Below, one piece after another: positions 6,144 to 12,178 of a stretch of 12,178 nt of DNA (position 1 is its first letter; each line of letters begins with the position of its first letter). The stretch is from Deltaproteobacteria bacterium. Lineage in GTDB: Bacteria > Desulfobacterota > Desulfobaccia > Desulfobaccales > 0-14-0-80-60-11. A program made the translations under genes and the position numbers. The notes beneath the pieces were generated by a model. The model ran no database searches, was not told the DNA's origin, and saw only the letters and a program-made list of their open reading frames with translations. The stretch lies in the NCBI GenBank assembly GCA_023381945.1, contig JAMCQY010000380.1, positions 1-12,178 of the forward strand, written 5' to 3'.

Positions 6144-6968
6144 CTAAGCCTTTTTCAGACGGAAATAGACCATGGTTCCAAAGCATCGTTCAAGAATCTG
6201 ATGCACCCAGGCCGGAATCCATTTGGAGAAAGGCAGAAAGCGCCTGGGGAAGAAGTGATTCTCGTGCTCAACAACCTGGAACCCGACTTCCCTTAAGACC
6301 TTAGCCCACTGCTTATTGGTCATGCCCAGGCCAAAAGGATTGCCTTCGCCGTCATATTGGCGGATGAAGTCGTTCACGTCGGCTGCAGTCTGGGCTAAAT
6401 CCGCGCCAGGATGACGCACACCGGCCAAGCGCATGAGCCTGGCCGTCAGTGGCCACGCCAGCCGGTGGTGGAGCACGCCTTTGCGGTAGAGGGTGATCTT
6501 TGCCTCCCCGTCCGGGCGCAGGACCCGGTAGCATTCAGCGATGGCCTTTTGGTAGTCGGGGGTATGGTGGAGAACTCCGGAAGAGACCACGAGATCAAAG
6601 CTGGCATCTTCAAAGGGCAGGGCTTCGGCGTTGGCCTCCTGCACCGTGGCGCTAAGGCCGCGATAAGCCAAAAAAGCCTTGGTCAGACTGACGGCTGCAG
6701 GGGTGAGATCCACCGCAGTAACCTCCGCTCCCTGCTGAGCGTACATCACGGTGATCCAACCGGGGCCGCTGCCAACGTCCAGCACCTGTTTCCTCCGGTA
6801 AGCCCCGAAATCCCAGTAAGCTAAACTGAACCGTTCGACGTCCTCCCGTTTGATCGCGTCCAGGCGGTCAAAAAATGCCGGCGAACCAACCTGATCGAGT
6901 TCATGGCTGAACAGCGGATGGCTGTCCCAATATTTTCGTACCTGCTCCACGGTCACCACGGTGTTCAT
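6144..6968 (-). CDS. Class I SAM-dependent methyltransferase with WDSHP N-terminus
   Basis: This 274-residue methyltransferase opens with a helical segment carrying YWDSHPLF, then FFDRLDAIKREDVERF, and enters the SAM core at QVLDVGSGPGW (61-71). AVDLTP marks the acidic residue after strand 2, ALPFEDASFDLVVSSGVLHH is motif II and its flank, and YRVLRPDGEAKITLY is the strand 4-5 region. Families with a WDxxP-type N-terminal cap occur in polysaccharide and natural-product clusters (general knowledge, not searched). I start at the ATG at 6968 with AGGA 8 bases upstream. A longer frame reaching 7136 would overlap the preceding gene by about 136 bases and adds a leader unlike the family. The C-terminal third is basic and aromatic (HHFFPRRFLPFSKWIPAW), possibly for membrane or lipid contact. 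The substrate is unknown. Confidence 0.87.
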   Translation of the reverse strand: MNTVVTVEQVRKYWDSHPLFSHELDQVGSPAFFDRLDAIKREDVERFSLAYWDFGAYRRKQVLDVGSGPGWITVMYAQQGAEVTAVDLTPAAVSLTKAFLAYRGLSATVQEANAEALPFEDASFDLVVSSGVLHHTPDYQKAIAECYRVLRPDGEAKITLYRKGVLHHRLAWPLTARLMRLAGVRHPGADLAQTAADVNDFIRQYDGEGNPFGLGMTNKQWAKVLREVGFQVVEHENHFFPRRFLPFSKWIPAWVHQILERCFGTMVYFRLKKA

Positions 6969-7000
6969 TCCTCTCATCCTGATTTTGCATGCAAACGTAT

Positions 7001-7831
7001 TCAAGGTCTTTTTTTCAAGCGGTACATCATGGCCAGGTTGACATTGAATCCGCCGAACCCGAAGGGATATTGTTTCATGGCCTCGATTTCGAAAAATTTT
7101 TCCAGCACATTGTGAACCGTATAAACCGTATTGCAATGATCCTTACCAATAGCACGGTTATAATTTACACCCAACAGGCGCGAGTTGCGCGGCGCGGTCC
7201 ATAAGGCCCGGCACAATCCCCACAACATCCCGCCTTCGGTCGGAACTTCGACATAGAAGCGACCTGTCGGCTCCAGGCAGTTTTCGGCCGCCTCCACGAA
7301 GCTCTCAAGGTAGAAGACGTGTTCCAGGGTCCCAACGGAAAAAAGAGTTTTGAAGCTCCCAGGCCGGAAGGGGGAATTCCGCAGGTCGCAGCATAGTAGA
7401 GTGGCTTTTGGAAAGCGTTGCCGGCACTCCTTAAGAAGAGAGAGATTGTTGTCCACCCCGATAATATCTTCCTCTGACCCCAAATAAGGGAACCCGTAAC
7501 CCGTGCCGCAGCCTAAATCCACTAAAGGCGGTCTTCGAATCAGAATCAACTCTGCCAGACGTTGCTTGACGTCTTCTTCGATTCTCCCTGTCAGGGAGCC
7601 TGTCCGATAATGGACCTGGTGCAACGTTTCGAGTTTCTCCAAATAGAGGCGGTAGTCCGGGTCGTCATAGAATTTCGGCATCGGAGGCTGCTGCCGCGGC
7701 AGAAGGATATAGATCCCATCTTCAATGGCAAAGGTTCTACCGCATCCCTGGCAGACGACCTGGAAAGCGCCGATTTTGAGCCTGCCGGCGCAGTCAGGGC
7801 ATTGGAGGCAATCTTCCAGGTTGAAAGCCAT
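7001..7831 (-). CDS. Zinc-ribbon methyltransferase (Trm112-like N-terminus)
   Basis: The product has 276 residues. The N-terminal ~45 form a small zinc ribbon with C11-x2-C14 and C27-x2-C30 (CPDC and CQGC), followed by FAIEDGIYILLP, the layout of Trm112-like domains fused to methyltransferases. The SAM core begins at PLVDLGCGTGYG (102-113), with GVDNN after strand 2 and SVGTLEHVFY as the motif II region. It then continues with RFYVEVPTEGG. This type of fusion is common in clusters that modify sugars or lipids. The ATG at 7831 shares one base with the stop of the radical SAM gene (TAATG), so the two are translationally coupled. A 32-base gap follows before the next methyltransferase, the largest in the operon. 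The acceptor cannot be inferred from the sequence. Confidence 0.87.
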   Translation of the reverse strand: MAFNLEDCLQCPDCAGRLKIGAFQVVCQGCGRTFAIEDGIYILLPRQQPPMPKFYDDPDYRLYLEKLETLHQVHYRTGSLTGRIEEDVKQRLAELILIRRPPLVDLGCGTGYGFPYLGSEEDIIGVDNNLSLLKECRQRFPKATLLCCDLRNSPFRPGSFKTLFSVGTLEHVFYLESFVEAAENCLEPTGRFYVEVPTEGGMLWGLCRALWTAPRNSRLLGVNYNRAIGKDHCNTVYTVHNVLEKFFEIEAMKQYPFGFGGFNVNLAMMYRLKKRP

Positions 7832-8880
7832 TAGAACCTCACGGTTTCAGCGCACGGCGGATATTCAGAGGAGGCGCGGATGGAGGCATGCACCTTGGCG
7901 ATGAATTCCGGATCCATGCTGATAGGGCATCGGCCGTCCCGTATGAGATTCTGAAGAGTGGGCGACGCATCCAGTCGCTGCAGGATTGTCCGTATAGGTT
8001 CTTTTAAAATGTTCCCGAACGAGATGTGGGTGAAGGTGCAGGGGCAAACCTCGCCATCGGGCAAGATATAGATGGTGTTTTCCCCCATAGGGCAATGGAT
8101 GCGGCGTTGAATCGTGGTCTGCTTGAAATCGGGCAGGAAATTCTCCAGCGGAAAGTAACGTTGTTCGAGGAGGCGCATCGATTCCTGGCTTAAAGCGCAT
8201 TCCTGGTCGTCAATAAGCTTTCCAACGGGAGCAGGTAGGTTGACGTTCAGCCGCAGGTCCCGCTGGGTGGCAAAGCGGACCATGGCTTCGAAATCATTGT
8301 CGGCCAGATTTTCATTAGTGGGGACGACACAGATGGAGGCGGTATAGCCACGCGCCAAACAATAGTCAATCATGCGCAACATGGCGGCGTGGGCTCCCGG
8401 ATGGTTGACGAGGCGGTCGTGTAATTCAGGTTTGGCACTTTGCATGCTGAACCCGAGATTAGCCAAGCCGCTGTCGAACAGTTCGTCAACTTTGGCCTCG
8501 GTGAGCAAAGAAGCGTTAGTGATAATCGAAGGAAGAATGCCCAGGTCGTTGGTCATCCGGATTATCTTGGGAAGCTCTGGATGGATGGTCGGTTCACCTC
8601 CGACGTAGCAGATAGACAGTACACCGACGGACCGCAGTTGACGCGCGATGCCTTTGAGTTGTCCGAGGGTGAGGCTTTGGGCCCGCTGCTTCGTAGTGTA
8701 CTCCGCCGAAGAGCAATGCCAGCACCGGAAGTTGCAGCGGCATTCAAAGAAGATCTCGGCAAGCATCAGCCGCCTGCGCGAGGTGAAGCGCTGGATAAAT
8801 AATTCGGTGATAAACCGGTGGTAAAAGTAGAGATGTTTCTTAAAATAACCGTAGTACCGCAGTGTCCTAAGAGTCCGCAT
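7831..8880 (-). CDS. Radical SAM enzyme with reduced SPASM/twitch-like C-terminus
   Basis: This 349-residue protein carries the canonical radical SAM cluster motif C49-x3-C53-x2-C56 (CNFRCWHC), with an extra C47 just before it, and the SAM-binding GGEP at 94-97. It should reductively cleave S-adenosylmethionine to a 5'-deoxyadenosyl radical in the cytoplasm. The C-terminal part has C263, C279, C281 (ILPDGEVCPC) and C318, fewer than the seven of a full SPASM domain. It therefore probably binds one auxiliary Fe-S cluster (twitch-like). The N-terminal ~40 residues are basic and aromatic and might contact membrane or nucleic acid. It overlaps the preceding methyltransferase by 14 bases and the next gene by one. 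The reaction is unknown: sugar dehydrogenation or epimerisation, peptide modification or an unusual C-C bond step are all open. The start at 8880 has AAGG 8 bases upstream. Confidence 0.9.
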   Translation of the reverse strand: MRTLRTLRYYGYFKKHLYFYHRFITELFIQRFTSRRRLMLAEIFFECRCNFRCWHCSSAEYTTKQRAQSLTLGQLKGIARQLRSVGVLSICYVGGEPTIHPELPKIIRMTNDLGILPSIITNASLLTEAKVDELFDSGLANLGFSMQSAKPELHDRLVNHPGAHAAMLRMIDYCLARGYTASICVVPTNENLADNDFEAMVRFATQRDLRLNVNLPAPVGKLIDDQECALSQESMRLLEQRYFPLENFLPDFKQTTIQRRIHCPMGENTIYILPDGEVCPCTFTHISFGNILKEPIRTILQRLDASPTLQNLIRDGRCPISMDPEFIAKVHASIRASSEYPPCAETVRF

Positions 8881-9664
8881 GTTTTAACCTTTTTATCATT
8901 GTCAGGCACACATCGCACTTAAGGGATTTGGGGGTCGCCTGTTCCATGGTTTCAAGCAGGGCGACGGCTCTGGAGGCGAGTCGAAAGGCTGACTGCCTTG
9001 GCAGGACCAGACGAAGAAACTGGCAACCCCCATAAACCCAAAAAACCAGCCAGCCGCGCCAGGGCTTTTTTGAAATGACTTCCATATCCCGCTCCAGCAC
9101 GGCATAATCGTCCGGGGTCAGCGGCGGTTCGTCGTCGCTGCCAGAAAGAACGGGCACGTGCCTCAAAAGACTTGCCAGGGCTAAAAAAATCTTTCGTCCC
9201 CCGGCACTTAACGCAAGGGTCAGGGAATTGTAAAAAGACGGCAGCCGGTCCGAAACGCACCAAGCCCCGGCATTCTTGAGAACACGATAAACTTCATGGG
9301 CTGCAGGCTCCAAGACTCCTTGAGCTTTGAGATGATGGACCACGTCGTTAGTATAAACCACGGCAAAGCTGCCATCACGAAAGGGCAATCGGGCTGCGTC
9401 TGCAACCACGCAGCAGCAGCCGGTTTTTTCCCGCAAAGTCAAAAGATTTGCATGTGAGACGTCGACGGCAACCGCGATGCGGGCTTCGGCAGTGAAATGC
9501 CCACTCCCCGGCCCGATCTCCAGGGACAGCCCCTGCCGTCGAGGGCCATACCAGCGAAGACGGGTGGTGTCGTACCAGGCGAAAAACACCTCATTGGGAT
9601 CCCCAACGCCTTCGAGGCGCTGCTCCCACTGACGCCTATCGCCATGTACGCCGTCAATTTCCAC
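8867..9664 (-). CDS. Class I SAM-dependent methyltransferase, possibly membrane-associated
   Basis: The 265-residue product has a SAM core starting at LSLEIGPGSGHF (46-57), AVDVSHANLL for the strand 2 acidic residue, and VVYTNDVVHHL followed by YRVLKNAGAWCVSDRLP for the strand 4-5 region. The C-terminal half contains long hydrophobic stretches (LALASLLRHVPVL and GWLVFWVYGGCQFLRLVLP) and a CDVC pair near the end. This suggests contact with a lipid or the membrane surface. The start is a GTG at 9664, touching the TGA of the asparagine synthetase-like gene, with GGGAG a few bases upstream; the end overlaps the radical SAM gene by 14 bases. Both arrangements point to tight coupling. The acceptor is unknown. 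A lipid-linked or hydrophobic substrate is a reasonable guess from the C-terminal region, but only a guess. Confidence 0.83.
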   Translation of the reverse strand: MEIDGVHGDRRQWEQRLEGVGDPNEVFFAWYDTTRLRWYGPRRQGLSLEIGPGSGHFTAEARIAVAVDVSHANLLTLREKTGCCCVVADAARLPFRDGSFAVVYTNDVVHHLKAQGVLEPAAHEVYRVLKNAGAWCVSDRLPSFYNSLTLALSAGGRKIFLALASLLRHVPVLSGSDDEPPLTPDDYAVLERDMEVISKKPWRGWLVFWVYGGCQFLRLVLPRQSAFRLASRAVALLETMEQATPKSLKCDVCLTMIKRLKHADS

Positions 9665-11572
9665 TCAGGCTCTCCCATCGATATGAGCTCGCATCCATAA
9701 TTCTAACAGAAGCAGCGCCATAATCTGCTTATTTTCCACCAATTCGGCCGAGCGGACACGGTCCAGCCGCCGCTCCACGAAACGGAGGTCAAACAGGCCC
9801 CGCTCCCTGAATCTCCGGGAAAGCAGCACATCCCGGACAAAATTATCGAAGGCGGAGCCGAAACATCTTTCCGTGGGGATATAAAAAGCCTTCTTCCGGG
9901 CCTTGACCGTTCGTTCCGGCAGGAGGCCGCGCATGGCCCGGCGCAGAACGATCTTGTTGTTGAGTCCTCGGATAAGCAGACGGGCCGGGAGCCCCAGGGC
10001 CAATTCCACCAGCCGGTGATCCAGATACGGGACTCGCGCCTCGAGGGAATTGGCCATAGTCAAAGCGTCCTGCTTGGCCAGCGTGTAATCCACCAACCAA
10101 TTCTGAAGATCGAATCGGAGCAACCGGTAAATATACCGGTCATCCCCAGACAAGGCGGACCGCAGCCTGGAAAGAAAAAAGGCCTCGGCGCCGGCCCGCC
10201 TGGCCCAATCTCCGGCGCAGAGCTCCTGTTTCTCCGCAGGGTTGAAGAGCCGAGCCAGGCTCAGATATTGCAAACCCCGATCACCGGCGATCAGGGCGTC
10301 GAGATAGGCGAGGAGCCTGGTCTTGCCCTTGCGGCCCAAGGCTGCGGGGTAGGGAAAAACTGCATTCAAGGCGGTGGCGGGAACCAAGGAACATCCAGCC
10401 CTTAAGAGCTGAAGCCCAAATCGGGGCACTAATCCCTCCAGGGCGTGGCCATTGGTCAGGGCCAGGTGGTGGATATAACCGGCCAGAATTTCATCCGCGC
10501 CCTCGCCGGATAACACCACCTTCACCTCTTTCGAGGTCTCCCGGGCCAAAAGAAATGTCGGCAGGATAATGGCGTCGCCGATGGGTGAACTGAGATGGCC
10601 GACGGCTTCCGGAAGCAACTCGTAGTTTTCGGCCGAGATGCTGAGTTCACGGTGCTCGGTGCCAAAATGGCGGGCCAGGCTGGCAGCCTCGCGCCGTTCA
10701 TCCGCATCTTCGCCGAAACCGCCAATGGTAAAAGTGCGCACCGGCAGGGGGGTCATGGACTGCATCAGGGATACAATGGCTGCGGAATCGATTCCGCCTG
10801 AAAGATAGGCTCCCAGCGGCACATCGCTGCGCATCCGAAGTTTGACCGAATCTTTGAGCAAATCCCCGAAGAGAGCGTTGCAGTCATCGTCGGAATATCC
10901 CCGCAGGTCCGGCGGGGCCGGGGTCCAATACTGCGACACCGCCAGCCGGTCATTTTCCAATAATAGCAGGCACCCCGGTCCCAGCTTCTCGGTCCCTTCA
11001 ATCAAGGTCAGGGCTGACGGCACGTAACGCAGACTCAGGTAGCAGTCGAGGGCAAGGGGCGAAAGCGGTCCGGCGGCGGGATTCCAGCATAGCAAGGCCC
11101 GCAATTCCGAGGCAAAAACCAGCCGCTTATCCCGGAAGCTGTAATATAGCGGGCGAATACCCAAACGGTCGCGCGCCAGCAACAAGCGGCGGTGACGGGT
11201 ATCCCAAAGAGCGATGGCGAACTCGCCATTGAGCTTCTTCAGGAAATCTCCGCCTGACTCCTCGTAAGCGTGGAGAATAACTTCCGTGTCAGAGGTGGTG
11301 GCGAACCGATGCCCCTGATTTTCCAGATCCTCCCGCAACTCGAGATAGTTGTATATCTCTCCATTGAAAACCACGCAAATCGTAGAGTCTTCATTGAACA
11401 TCGGTTGAGAGCCGGTCTGTAGATCGATAATGCTCAACCGCCGGTGGCCCAGAGAGATGTAAGGAGTTTCAAAAAAACCTTCGCCGTCCGGTCCCCGGCG
11501 CCGCATAACCGCAGTCATGCGCCTCAACAAGTCGGGGTCATGGAAGCCTGCCAGACCGCAAATCCCGCACAT
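9665..11572 (-). CDS. asnB: Glutamine-hydrolysing asparagine synthetase-like amidotransferase
   Basis: This 635-residue protein has the two-domain build of asparagine synthetase B. The N-terminal class II glutaminase begins MCGICG, so removal of Met exposes Cys as the nucleophile. It carries RRGPDGEG, GHRRLSIID, VFNGEIYNY and SDTEVI. The synthetase domain (~235-600) has the ATP-pyrophosphatase loop SGGIDS (258-263), SGEGADE (355-361) and KQDALTMANSLEARVP. It makes ammonia from glutamine and channels it to an adenylated carboxylate. At 635 residues it exceeds E. coli AsnB (554) and resembles the longer homologues found in surface-polysaccharide and exosortase-linked clusters. Together with its neighbours this suggests amidation of a sugar acid or other metabolite rather than housekeeping asparagine synthesis, but aspartate cannot be excluded. 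The ATG at 11572 is set by the required N-terminal Cys; a frame reaching 11731 would bury it. One base separates it from the preceding stop. Confidence 0.93.
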   Translation of the reverse strand: MCGICGLAGFHDPDLLRRMTAVMRRRGPDGEGFFETPYISLGHRRLSIIDLQTGSQPMFNEDSTICVVFNGEIYNYLELREDLENQGHRFATTSDTEVILHAYEESGGDFLKKLNGEFAIALWDTRHRRLLLARDRLGIRPLYYSFRDKRLVFASELRALLCWNPAAGPLSPLALDCYLSLRYVPSALTLIEGTEKLGPGCLLLLENDRLAVSQYWTPAPPDLRGYSDDDCNALFGDLLKDSVKLRMRSDVPLGAYLSGGIDSAAIVSLMQSMTPLPVRTFTIGGFGEDADERREAASLARHFGTEHRELSISAENYELLPEAVGHLSSPIGDAIILPTFLLARETSKEVKVVLSGEGADEILAGYIHHLALTNGHALEGLVPRFGLQLLRAGCSLVPATALNAVFPYPAALGRKGKTRLLAYLDALIAGDRGLQYLSLARLFNPAEKQELCAGDWARRAGAEAFFLSRLRSALSGDDRYIYRLLRFDLQNWLVDYTLAKQDALTMANSLEARVPYLDHRLVELALGLPARLLIRGLNNKIVLRRAMRGLLPERTVKARKKAFYIPTERCFGSAFDNFVRDVLLSRRFRERGLFDLRFVERRLDRVRSAELVENKQIMALLLLELWMRAHIDGRA

Positions 11573-11573
11573 T

Positions 11574-12178
11574 TTAGCTTTTCTCCATGACAATGAGCGC
11601 CTTGAGAGCAAAAATCCTTTTCCACAGAGAGCTGGTGGCGGCTTCGACGGCTTGTAAGGGACCGTAGAGCCACCCCGGGGCCAGGGAATAGTCCCTGAAA
11701 CCCAGGCTGCACAGATAGGACAGAAAGGCAAAAGGCTCGATGGACAGCAGCCTGAGGCCTGGAGCCAGACGGCTTAAATCCGAAGCATGGCGGACAAAAA
11801 GCAGGTAGGGTACCGCGCCGTTGCCCTCAAAGGGTTCCTTTTTGGTCTTGCCGGCTTTAAGACTCAGGCCCGGTCTCCAGTTCAGGTCGCAGTCCTCGGG
11901 CATACAGAACCGGTTGACCAGATAAGAGAAAGGGGTAACCCAGGGCTCAATCAGGACCAGCCGCCCGCCTTGCCGCAGGGTGCGGGAAGCCTCGTGGAGA
12001 AACCGGACCGGGTCATTAAGGTGGTGCAGAAAATCGAGGCCCACCAGGTTATCCAGACAGCCATCGCCCATGGGAAGGTATTCGGCGTCGAGAGCCAGGT
12101 CATGCCAGGGGCAAGGCGTAATATCCGAGCTGATGACCAAAGGATCGAAAGTTTTATAAAAACCGGGCCCGCCGCCGA
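11574..12178 (-). CDS. Class I methyltransferase, N-terminus cut by window edge
   Basis: The reading frame stays open to the right edge, so the start lies outside. At the very edge it shows GGGPGFYKTFD, the glycine loop of SAM motif I, so only the first part of the domain is missing. The visible ~201 residues continue with YLPMGDGCLDNLVGLDFLHHL, a motif II region with double His, then LRQGGRLVLIEPWVTPFSY for strands 4-5. The later part, with MPEDCDLNW, GNGAVPYLLF and a C-terminal aromatic segment, follows a pattern I associate with methyltransferases in polysaccharide clusters. It ends one base before the AsnB-like gene (TAAAATG), so both are on one transcript. Apparent internal starts near 12140 are TTG codons inside the domain and should be ignored. 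Confidence 0.85.
   Translation of the reverse strand, partial: GGGPGFYKTFDPLVISSDITPCPWHDLALDAEYLPMGDGCLDNLVGLDFLHHLNDPVRFLHEASRTLRQGGRLVLIEPWVTPFSYLVNRFCMPEDCDLNWRPGLSLKAGKTKKEPFEGNGAVPYLLFVRHASDLSRLAPGLRLLSIEPFAFLSYLCSLGFRDYSLAPGWLYGPLQAVEAATSSLWKRIFALKALIVMEKS

Noticed and set aside
6969..7136. N-terminal extension of the WDSHP methyltransferase
   Set aside because: It overlaps the zinc-ribbon methyltransferase gene by about 136 bases, whereas the ATG at 6968 has a ribosome site and starts at the family-like N-terminus.
11573..11731. N-terminal extension of the AsnB-like protein
   Set aside because: The class II glutaminase needs Cys directly after the initiator Met, which only the ATG at 11572 provides; the extension overlaps the neighbouring methyltransferase.
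5430..12178. Lasso-peptide or other RiPP cluster because of the AsnB-like and radical SAM genes
   Set aside because: The AsnB-like protein keeps a complete glutaminase domain, unlike a dedicated lasso cyclase. There is no precursor peptide, leader protease or RRE-type protein in the window, and the tiny downstream ORFs look like membrane helices beyond a probable terminator.

Overview
This window looks like chromosomal DNA from a moderately GC-rich anaerobic bacterium. Full-length NifU and NifS used without nitrogenase genes, a long EpsC-type serine acetyltransferase and heavy intergenic palindromic repeats together suggest a Desulfobacterota (former Deltaproteobacteria) lineage. That placement is inference; there is no rRNA or marker gene here to settle it. 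Every gene I can support is on the minus strand, so transcription runs from the right edge to the left edge.

Right part (about 12178 to 5430): a tightly packed, probably co-transcribed run of seven genes, with the first cut by the window edge. In transcription order they are a methyltransferase (partial), a glutamine-hydrolysing asparagine synthetase-like amidotransferase, a second methyltransferase, a radical SAM enzyme with a reduced C-terminal Cys cluster, a zinc-ribbon methyltransferase, and two more methyltransferases. Gaps run from a 14-base overlap to 32 bases. This is a modification cassette (five methyl transfers, one amidation, one radical step) of the kind found in surface-glycan or small-molecule clusters. 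The substrate cannot be read from the sequence. A hairpin followed by five T residues (about 5311-5336) may end the transcript.

Middle part (about 5226 to 4872): two very short genes, 31 and 42 codons, each with a strong Shine-Dalgarno sequence and a single predicted membrane helix. They have no confident family.

Left part (4550 to 375): nifU-nifS-cysE, tightly spaced, followed after a repeat-filled gap by cysK. CysE and CysK make cysteine from serine via O-acetylserine, NifS strips its sulfur, and NifU builds Fe-S clusters on it. The group therefore works as one cysteine-to-cluster module.

Intergenic DNA is crowded with palindromes. A roughly 118-bp MITE-like element lies just upstream of nifU. 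Several different stem-loops share a CTAC tail near cysK and cysE, and one of them supplies the cysE stop codon. A triple C-run/G-run repeat lies between cysE and cysK. The first ~194 bases are AT-rich and hold no gene I can support.
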